A DNA stretch of 5,091 nt, taken from contig DRKV01000426.1 of assembly GCA_011051635.1 (NCBI GenBank), positions 1 through 5,091 of the forward strand. The letters run 5' to 3'. Under the pieces are notes generated by a model that saw only the letters and a list, made by a program, of their open reading frames with translations, searched no databases and was not told the DNA's origin. Below, piece by piece: positions 1-4,185 of this stretch; the stretch's first letter is position 1; each line of letters opens with the position of its first letter. The stretch comes from Chloroflexota bacterium (GTDB lineage: Bacteria > Chloroflexota > Anaerolineae > Anaerolineales > DRKV01). A program made the position numbers and the translations under genes.

Positions 1-246
1 GAGTTGGGCCTCAGGTTGTTGCTGCCGGAAGCGTTGAATTCCAATACGGTTACTTCGGTTTTCTTGCCGGAAGGAATTGACGTGGCCGATTTCATCGATG
101 AGATGGAAGAGAATGGCTATGTTCTCTATCCGGGTAAGGGCCATTTCTTCGATGAAAATATGTTCCAGGTGGCGAATATGGGCTGGCTTACCGAGGAGGA
201 TTGCCATCAACTTCTGCGGGTATTGGCCCGCGTCATTGGCAAATAG
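1..246 (+). CDS. Class V aminotransferase, C-terminal fragment (2-aminoethylphosphonate/alanine-glyoxylate transaminase-like)
   Basis: This is the last 81 codons of a gene that enters from the left edge; it ends with TAG at 244-246. The piece reads as the C-terminal small domain of a PLP-dependent fold-type I, class V aminotransferase. A strand ending in VFLPEGID leads into a helix (VADFIDEMEENGY), then VLYPGKG, a strand FQVANMGWL, and a final helix TEEDCHQLLRVLARVIGK. The order 'LPEG - helix - GY/FVxYPGK - FR/QxxNMG - helix' is typical of 2-aminoethylphosphonate-pyruvate and alanine/serine-glyoxylate aminotransferases. These cytoplasmic enzymes move an amino group onto pyruvate or a related keto acid. 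The PLP lysine and most of the substrate pocket lie outside the window, so the substrate cannot be fixed. The Arg common before the NxG strand in relatives (FRIGN-type) is Gln here (FQVAN). No partner gene follows; a terminator lies about 55 bp downstream. Confidence 0.72.
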   Translation, partial: ELGLRLLLPEALNSNTVTSVFLPEGIDVADFIDEMEENGYVLYPGKGHFFDENMFQVANMGWLTEEDCHQLLRVLARVIGK

Positions 247-300
247 GAGCAAAAGCCCCGCGCCATCCAGCCCAAGCCACAGCAACCCAGGCGGAAATAC

Positions 301-331
301 AAAACGGAAAGCGAATTTCGCTTTCCGTTTT
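301..331. terminator. Bidirectional rho-independent terminator
   Basis: A perfect 13-bp stem, AAAACGGAAAGCG (301-313) with CGCTTTCCGTTTT (319-331), encloses the loop AATTT. Counting the A/T bases at the loop, the pairing extends to 15 bp. The stem starts with AAAA and ends with TTTT, so either strand shows a stem followed by U residues. It lies about 55 bp after the aminotransferase stop and can end that transcript. It could also stop transcripts leaving the transglycosylase gene from the right. The stem is fairly AT-rich, but its length compensates. Confidence 0.85.
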
Positions 332-373
332 CTTCTGGCGGGGCCGGTTCGTATCCGGGGAAAACAGGTCGGC

Positions 374-390
374 ATTTCTGGCGCAGAAAT
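374..390. repeat. Small perfect hairpin, 7-bp stem and 3-nt loop
   Basis: ATTTCTG (374-380), loop GCG, CAGAAAT (384-390). There is no U-tract on either side, so it is not a typical terminator. Part of it (TTCTGGCG, 376-383) repeats 333-340. It touches the left end of the octamer repeat element and may belong to it. Function unknown. Confidence 0.5.
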
Positions 391-538
391 TGTGAAACGC
401 AAAGACGCCGAGACGCAAGGAGATGCTTTGGGGGGTGCGGGATGGGTAACTCAACGCCTGATGCCGCTGATTTGGAGATGCTTTGGCATTTTCCTCGGCG
501 ACTTTGCGCCTTTGCGGCTCTGCGTCGAGAAACACAAT
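389..538. repeat. 150-bp element with inverted arms of 8-bp-period CGC repeats
   Basis: The left arm on the plus strand has three consecutive octamers, CGCAAAGA, CGCCGAGA and CGCAAGGA (398-421). The right arm, read on the minus strand, has four: CGCAGAGC, CGCAAAGG, CGCAAAGT and CGCCGAGG (524 down to 493). CGC therefore recurs every 8 bp in both arms, in opposite orientation. The outer edges carry the inverted hexamer ATTGTG (389-394) / CACAAT (533-538). Inside, GGAGATGCTTTGG occurs twice (419-431 and 474-486). No coding potential stands out. From memory, similar 'CGCAAAGACGC' strings recur between genes in many environmental bacteria, but I could not check this. Confidence 0.7.
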
Positions 539-590
539 GTGTCAACCAGGGCGGATGGGAAAAGCGACATCGAGATGCCGCACTCCAAAT

Positions 591-662
591 CCATTCGCGG
601 CCCCATTCGTGCCCATTCGTGTTATTCGTGGCTCCATTCGTGTCTATTCGTGTCCATTCGTG
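591..662. repeat. Seven-unit ATTCG(T/C)G array with a period of about 10 bp
   Basis: ATTCG occurs at 593, 604, 614, 624, 636, 646 and 656, giving spacings of 11, 10, 10, 12, 10 and 10 bp. Six of the seven units read ATTCGTG; the first reads ATTCGCG. The preceding bases are usually CC, TC or CT. The array ends two bases before the stop codon (minus strand) of the transglycosylase gene, so it is probably transcribed as the start of that gene's 3' UTR. The period is close to one helical turn. No dyad symmetry is evident and no function is known to me. Confidence 0.75.
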
Positions 663-664
663 GA

Positions 665-3097
665 CTAGGGGCTGCGGTCGTACAGGCGGTAGTAGATGCT
701 GTACATCTCGTAAATCCCGCGGATGTAGTCGCGCGTTTCGGGGTAGCGGATGATTTCGAGGAACAGGTCGGGGTCGCCGCCGGAGAGGTTGTGCCACACG
801 CCGGCGTTGCCCGGCCCGGCGTTGTAGGCCGCCAGGGCGGTGTACAGGTCGCCGCCGAAGGCCTCGCGCTGCCGGGCCAGGTAGGCCGCACCGAAGCGCA
901 CGTTCACCAGGGGACGGTACAAGTCTTCGGGGGTGTAATCGGGGGGCCAGCCCAGCAGTTCGGCGATGTACGCTCCCGTGGAAGGGACAATCTGCATCAG
1001 GCCGCGCGCCCCGGCTGCGGAACGCACGAAGCCCTCGAACAAACTCTCCTGCCGCGTCAAACTGAACAGGAAGAGGGGATGAAAACCGTTCTCCTGCGCC
1101 GCGGGGATGAGCAAATCGGCGTAGTAAGTGCCGAAGCGCAGGCGGTTGAAGTAACGCGGGGCCTCCATCGTGGCGGCGTCGTCCATCCCGGCCAGGGTGA
1201 GCACCTGCCGGGCGGCGTAGATGCCGGAGCGGTACAGCCCCAATTCGATGAGGGCGTTTGCCAGGCGGTAGGAGGCTGCCGGGTCGTCCTGCACGGCGCG
1301 GCGCAGGGATTCCAGTTCGCCGCGGGCCTGCTCGTAGAGGCCGAGTCGCCACAGGAGCGCGCCGCGCTCCCAGCGGGGGTCGGCGGCCAGGTCGCCGAGA
1401 GTGTGCAGGTCGGTCTCGGGGGGCAGCCCGAAGGTGCGGATGAGCCAGGCTTCGGCTTCGGCGCGCTCGGCGGCGCGGTCGAAACTCAAATCGTAGGCCT
1501 GCGGGGGGGAGAAAGGCGGACGCCCGGCCAGCAGGTCGCGGGCGCGTTCGCTGTAGTAGCCGGTGGGGTCGGCCTGGGCGGCCTGCTCCCAGTAGGCGCG
1601 CGCTCCGGAGAGGTCGCCGACGGCCTGCTGCACCTTTCCGAGCCACAGGAGGGCCGCGGCGCGGTCGCCGGGAGCCTCGGCGGTGTTGGAGAGTTTCAGG
1701 AAGGCGGCCTGCGCCTGCGGGAACTGCCCTCCCCGATAGTAGGAGACCCCCGAAAGGAGCAGGGCGCGGGGAGCCTGGGGGCTGCGGGGATATTGGGTAG
1801 CGAGAGCACCCCAAAGGGAGCCTGCTCCGGGTAAATCTCCGGAGCGTTCGGCTACTCTGGCGGCGTCATCCAAAAATTGGGGGGCGCGGGAATCTTCGGG
1901 ATTCTTCTCCACGAAATCCAGAAAAGTGGCGATGGCGGCTTCGTAATCTTCCAGGTACGCCCATTGCGTATAGCCAATCTGTTCCCAGGCGTCGGCCAGG
2001 TAGGGACTCTCGGGGGTGTTGTCGAGCACCCATTGCCAGGAGAGGATGGCTTCCTGGTACGCGCCGCGGTCGCGGAGTATCAGGCCGCGGTAGTAGCGGG
2101 CGAGCGCTTTGCGTTCCAGGTCGCCGGGGGCGGTGATGGAGCGGTCGAAGGCGGCCAGGGCGACGCCCTCCTGCCCGGCGTAGTAATCCACCAGGCCGCG
2201 CTGGGCATCCTCCACGGCGTATCCGGCGTTGACCAGTTCCACGAGGGCGGAGTAGGAATCGTAGGCTTGGGGGTAGTTTTCCACGGCCTGGAGGTAGCGG
2301 GCGAAGGCTTCGTCGCGGTTGCCCAGGGTGCGGTAGATGTTGCCGCTGAGGAAGAGGGTTTGGGCTTTGGTGTAGTCGTTGCCGGTCTGGGCGAAGATTT
2401 GGTCGTAGAGCGCCAAGGCTTCGCTGTACTGGCCGTTGGCGGTGTAGGCGGCGGCCAGTTGGAGGCGCTCGTTTTCCCGCGTCCCGGCCCGCCCGGCCTG
2501 GAGCGCCTGCTGCCAGGCTTCCGCGGCGGCGGGATAGTCTTCGGCGGCGGTGAGGGCCGCCCCGCGCAGGGCCTCCAGGTAGGCGGCGATGGAGGGCATC
2601 AGGTCGGCGCAGCGGGCGTAGGTCTCGGCGGCTTCGGGGTAACGCTCCAGGGCGGCGTAGGCGCGTCCCAGGTGGAAGCAGGCTTCTCCCCGGCGGGGGT
2701 CGTCGGGGTAGGTCTCGGTCAGGGTGTGGAGGGTGTCCAGGGAGGCGGCGTACTGGCCGCGGTTGTATTGGACGCGGGCGATGCCCAGGAGGGCCGCGGC
2801 GCGGATTTCGGCCTCGGCGCTGGTCTCCAGGGCGGTCTGGTAGGCGTCCAGGGCGGCGTCCCAATCGCCGTTGAAGAGAGCGTGGTCTCCGCTGGCGATG
2901 CGCGCCGCCGGGATGGGGCTTGGTGTGGGGGTCGGGCGGGGCGTCGGGGGGGCGGTCTCCGCCGCGGGCGGGGTCACGCCGGGGGGCAAGGCGGTGATGG
3001 GGACCTCGAAGGGGTTCTCGGGGACGGGGTCGCGCTGCGGCAGGAGGCAGCCCGCGGCCAGCAGTCCCAGGATGAGCAGGGGGAGGAGGCGTTTCAT
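665..3097 (-). CDS. TPR-repeat lipoprotein with C-terminal lytic murein transglycosylase (SLT, GH23) domain
   Basis: The protein has 810 residues. Residues 1-17 are a lipoprotein signal peptide (MKRLLPLLILGLLAAGC) with lipobox LAAGC; Cys17 would be lipidated, tethering the enzyme outside the membrane. A Pro/Thr-rich linker (about 36-64) follows, then a long Ala-rich array of degenerate TPR helix pairs (about 68-630; for example 'GDWDAALDAYQTAL', 'ERYPEAAETYARC', 'GQYSEALALYDQI'). The catalytic domain is about 655-800. It shows RQES with the catalytic Glu684, GLMQI (699-703) and AAYNAGPG (756-763), all signatures of Slt70-type family 1 transglycosylases. These cleave the MurNAc-GlcNAc bond of peptidoglycan, leaving 1,6-anhydro ends. 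The reading frame stays open upstream to 3271, but that part translates the heptamer repeats, while 3097 starts a perfect signal peptide. No Shine-Dalgarno is visible at 3097 and a promoter sits just upstream. The TPR superhelix probably plays the ring/scaffold role of the Slt70 helical U domain. Family assignment is firm; the biological role (wall turnover, growth or secretion) is open. Confidence 0.93.
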   Translation of the reverse strand: MKRLLPLLILGLLAAGCLLPQRDPVPENPFEVPITALPPGVTPPAAETAPPTPRPTPTPSPIPAARIASGDHALFNGDWDAALDAYQTALETSAEAEIRAAALLGIARVQYNRGQYAASLDTLHTLTETYPDDPRRGEACFHLGRAYAALERYPEAAETYARCADLMPSIAAYLEALRGAALTAAEDYPAAAEAWQQALQAGRAGTRENERLQLAAAYTANGQYSEALALYDQIFAQTGNDYTKAQTLFLSGNIYRTLGNRDEAFARYLQAVENYPQAYDSYSALVELVNAGYAVEDAQRGLVDYYAGQEGVALAAFDRSITAPGDLERKALARYYRGLILRDRGAYQEAILSWQWVLDNTPESPYLADAWEQIGYTQWAYLEDYEAAIATFLDFVEKNPEDSRAPQFLDDAARVAERSGDLPGAGSLWGALATQYPRSPQAPRALLLSGVSYYRGGQFPQAQAAFLKLSNTAEAPGDRAAALLWLGKVQQAVGDLSGARAYWEQAAQADPTGYYSERARDLLAGRPPFSPPQAYDLSFDRAAERAEAEAWLIRTFGLPPETDLHTLGDLAADPRWERGALLWRLGLYEQARGELESLRRAVQDDPAASYRLANALIELGLYRSGIYAARQVLTLAGMDDAATMEAPRYFNRLRFGTYYADLLIPAAQENGFHPLFLFSLTRQESLFEGFVRSAAGARGLMQIVPSTGAYIAELLGWPPDYTPEDLYRPLVNVRFGAAYLARQREAFGGDLYTALAAYNAGPGNAGVWHNLSGGDPDLFLEIIRYPETRDYIRGIYEMYSIYYRLYDRSP

Positions 3098-3104
3098 GCG
3101 GCTG

Positions 3105-3133
3105 ACTATACCCGTAAATGCGGGGAACGTCAA
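3105..3133 (-). promoter_or_regulatory. Sigma70-type promoter of the transglycosylase gene, probably giving a leaderless mRNA
   Basis: On the minus strand, TTGACG (3133-3128) is a 5/6 match to the -35 box and TATAGT (3110-3105) a 5/6 match to the -10 box; the spacer is exactly 17 bp. Only seven bases separate the -10 box from the ATG at 3097. Transcription would therefore begin at about 3099-3097, with the A of the ATG a good purine start. No ribosome-binding site lies in the bases before the ATG, which fits. Confidence 0.75.
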
Positions 3134-3139
3134 ACGGGG

Positions 3140-3251
3140 GGCGGATGGTGGACGGTGGACGGTGGACGGTGGACGAGGGACTACGGACGACAGACCACTG
3201 AGTGCTGACGCCTGACTGCTGACCACCGTCCACTGGCTATTGACCGCTGAC
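3140..3251 (-). repeat. Sixteen-unit degenerate heptamer array, GTCNNNN
   Basis: Read on the minus strand, 3251 to 3140 divides without a gap into sixteen 7-bp units. Twelve begin exactly with GTC, and the other four (GCC, GAC, CTC, ATC) each differ from it by one base; position 3 is C in all sixteen. Four identical GTCCACC units (3147-3174) lie next to the promoter. The distal units are more varied (GTCAGCA twice, GTCAGGC, GTCAGCG, GTCAATA, GTCTGTC, GTCCGTA, GTCCCTC). One odd unit (GACGGTG, 3224-3230) with its neighbours creates CCACCGTCCAC (plus, 3223-3233), which can pair with the GTGGACGGTGG copies at 3148-3172. The array fills most of the gap between tetR and the transglycosylase promoter. 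It resembles the heptameric STRR repeats of cyanobacteria in form. Confidence 0.85.
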
Positions 3252-3271
3252 GCCAGGCGATGGGCTGGCAC

Positions 3272-3880
3272 TCAACGCATCAGGCCGTCGTAGGGAATTT
3301 GCAGGCAGGCTTTGGCGAATTCTTCCGTGTTGCGTCCGTTCAGAACGATAGCGGGAATTTTGTGCTCTGCCAGCAGGGTGGCGAGGCCGTGCACGGTAGC
3401 CCAGAGGCTCAAAGCGAATTGCAAGGGGTCTCCCGGCACGATGGCCTGGGCCGCCTGCCCCGCGGCGATGGTCTGCACCAGGAGGGTAAAGGAATCGCCG
3501 GCGTCTGGCTGGCACGTTTCGGGAAAATCGCCGAACATGACGCGCAGGTGGTGGGGGTGTTCCAGGGCGAACTGGATGTAGGCCCATCCCAGGGCTGTCA
3601 GGCGGGAGCGATAGTCGTCAGGAGGGGAAGCGGCAAGGGCCTGGCGCATCCTGGCCTCCAGTTCCCGGTAGCCTTCTTCGGCAATCGCAGCGATGAGGGC
3701 CTCCTTGTTGGCGAAGTGCCGATAGGGAGCGGTATGACTCACCCCGGCCTTGCGGGCTGCCTTCCGCAAACTCAAGGCGCGGCTGCCTTCCTGCTCCAGA
3801 ATCTCCAGACCGGCTTCGATGAGTGCCTGGCGCAAGTTTCCGTGGTGGTAGGGGGTGTCTTTTGCTGTTTGGTCGGGCAT
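3272..3880 (-). CDS. TetR/AcrR-family transcriptional repressor with WHG (TetR_C_33-type) C-terminal domain
   Basis: The protein has 202 residues, normal for TetR. The N-terminal DNA-binding domain starts at YHHGNLRQALIEAGLEIL (11-28). The helix-turn-helix follows at about 35-57 (SLRKAARKAGVSHTAPYRHF), with recognition helix 'VSHTAPYRHF', and FANKEAL (56-62) follows. 'YHHGxLR' together with 'GVSHxAPYRHF' and a later 'LWATVHGLATLL' (159-170; Trp160, His164, Gly165) marks the WHG-domain subgroup. Such proteins act as dimers that release DNA on binding a small ligand; the ligand here is unknown. Start 3880 is chosen because GGGAG (3892-3888) sits 7 nt upstream and the protein then begins like its family. 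The frame stays open to 4162, but that extension translates a hairpin repeat element. The gene is divergent to an oxidoreductase, and the shared palindrome (4116-4160) suggests it represses both itself and that gene. Confidence 0.92.
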   Translation of the reverse strand: MPDQTAKDTPYHHGNLRQALIEAGLEILEQEGSRALSLRKAARKAGVSHTAPYRHFANKEALIAAIAEEGYRELEARMRQALAASPPDDYRSRLTALGWAYIQFALEHPHHLRVMFGDFPETCQPDAGDSFTLLVQTIAAGQAAQAIVPGDPLQFALSLWATVHGLATLLAEHKIPAIVLNGRNTEEFAKACLQIPYDGLMR

Positions 3881-3887
3881 TCGTTTT

Positions 3888-3892
3888 CTCCC
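3888..3892 (-). promoter_or_regulatory. Shine-Dalgarno that decides the tetR start
   Basis: GGGAG on the minus strand, 7 nt before the ATG at 3880. It is the reason to prefer this start over the open frame that continues upstream to 4162. Confidence 0.8.
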
Positions 3893-3951
3893 GGATGTCG
3901 AGGGGGAGGGCGGCGGAAGTTGGTCTGTGTTGCCGGGGTGCAAGCGGATGT

Positions 3952-4081
3952 TGTAGAAAGCGGCAGTGAAACTGCACCAACATCTGCGAAGCCGCCCGTC
4001 GGCGGCTGGAATCCAACCTGCGAAGGCAGGTTTCGCAATTGTTGCTGTGACTTTAGCCGCCAGGGCTGAAACGCATCTACA
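3952..4081. repeat. 130-bp modular hairpin element (MITE- or REP-like) in the tetR leader
   Basis: The ends are a 6-bp inverted repeat, TGTAGA (3952-3957) / TCTACA (4076-4081). Inside is a chain of hairpins: GCAGT-GAA-ACTGC (3963-3975), GCCGCC-CGTC-GGCGGC (3991-4006) and AACCTGC-GAAG-GCAGGTT (4015-4032), plus a weak AGCC/GGCT stem (4055-4067). CTGCGAAG occurs twice, entering the second hairpin (3984-3991) and forming the third (4019-4025 region). No transposase is present. From memory, similar strings (tandem 'CCTGCCTTCGCAGG' and 'GCCGCCGACGGGCGGC' hairpins) recur between genes in Chloroflexota and other environmental genomes; this needs a search. If tetR is transcribed from the palindrome, the element lies in its 5' leader. 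Confidence 0.65.
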
Positions 4082-4115
4082 GGATTTGCTTGCACCTGGG
4101 TTTCCTCCGAAGGTA

Positions 4116-4130
4116 GTTGACAGCGTCAAC
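4116..4130. promoter_or_regulatory. Operator O1, probable TetR-family repressor site
   Basis: GTTGACAGCGTCAAC is a perfect inverted repeat with 6-bp arms and a 3-bp centre at 4122-4124. It contains the -35 box of the oxidoreductase promoter and the predicted start point of the tetR promoter. Binding by the neighbouring TetR is inferred from position and symmetry. Confidence 0.75.
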
Positions 4131-4145
4131 ATTGTGTCGTAGAAT
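4117..4145 (+). promoter_or_regulatory. Promoter P1 of the oxidoreductase gene
   Basis: TTGACA (4117-4122, perfect -35), a 17-bp spacer, then TAGAAT (4140-4145, 5/6 match to the -10). The predicted start is G4152, giving a leader of about 34 nt before the ATG at 4186. The -35 box lies inside operator O1 and the start point inside operator O2. Confidence 0.82.
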
Positions 4146-4159
4146 GATGACGCTGTCAA
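4131..4159 (-). promoter_or_regulatory. Promoter P2 of tetR, face-to-face with P1
   Basis: On the minus strand, TTGACA (4159-4154) is followed after 17 bp by CACAAT (4136-4131), a 4/6 match to the -10. The predicted start is G4124. P2 mirrors P1 about position 4138. Its -10 is poorer than that of P1, so it is probably weaker. It would give tetR a leader of about 244 nt containing the hairpin element. Confidence 0.6.
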
Positions 4160-4160
4160 C
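4146..4160. promoter_or_regulatory. Operator O2, second copy
   Basis: GATGACGCTGTCAAC matches the reverse complement of O1 at 14 of 15 bases; the T-to-A change at its second base breaks one arm pair. Its centre is exactly 30 bp from that of O1, close to three helical turns, so two repressor dimers would sit on the same face. It covers the P1 start point and the P2 -35 box. Confidence 0.72.
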
Positions 4161-4174
4161 ATTATACCCTCAAA

Positions 4175-4180
4175 GGAAGG
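4175..4180 (+). promoter_or_regulatory. Shine-Dalgarno of the oxidoreductase gene
   Basis: GGAAGG, 5 nt before the ATG at 4186. It fixes the start that gives the standard N-terminus (MSYKRVILDAFGGPEVL) of this family. Confidence 0.7.
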
Positions 4181-4185
4181 AAACC

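Noticed and set aside
207..1814. Minus-strand 535-codon open frame overlapping the transglycosylase in another frame
   Set aside because: It is Arg/Pro-rich with no recognisable domain and runs through the repeats and the terminator.
77..1834. Long plus-strand open frame (and another at 1877-3208) opposite the transglycosylase gene
   Set aside because: These are antisense shadows caused by GC-rich codon bias. Their translations are low-complexity Gly/Val/Arg-rich with no motifs, whereas the minus strand gives a signal peptide, TPRs and a complete catalytic domain.
3148..3233. Terminator after tetR formed by GTGGACGGTGG and CCACCGTCCAC
   Set aside because: The 11-bp arms are far apart (about 50-65 bp loop), there is no U-tract, and the pairing is a by-product of one odd heptamer. 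I see no convincing tetR terminator, so read-through into the transglycosylase gene is possible.
3140..3251. CRISPR array
   Set aside because: Units are 7 bp with no spacers of 25-40 bp and no cas genes. The arrays at 591-662 and 398-524 fail for the same reason.
3098..3271. Extension of the transglycosylase start to 3271
   Set aside because: The added 58 residues translate the heptamer array and the promoter, and would bury the lipoprotein signal peptide inside the protein.
3881..4115. Riboswitch or T-box in the tetR leader
   Set aside because: The hairpins are independent and sequential like an intergenic repeat. I recognise no conserved riboswitch core and no terminator/antiterminator pair before the start codon.
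3881..4162. Extension of the TetR start to 4162
   Set aside because: The extra 94 residues translate the hairpin element and the promoter palindrome. Their start codon lies upstream of the predicted P2 start point, and GGGAG precedes the ATG at 3880.
4161..4166. TATAAT on the minus strand as the tetR -10 box
   Set aside because: The hexamer is perfect, but the position 17 bp upstream (ACATGG, inside the oxidoreductase start) does not resemble a -35 box. TTGACA-17-CACAAT is better supported, though an extended or activator-dependent promoter here cannot be excluded.
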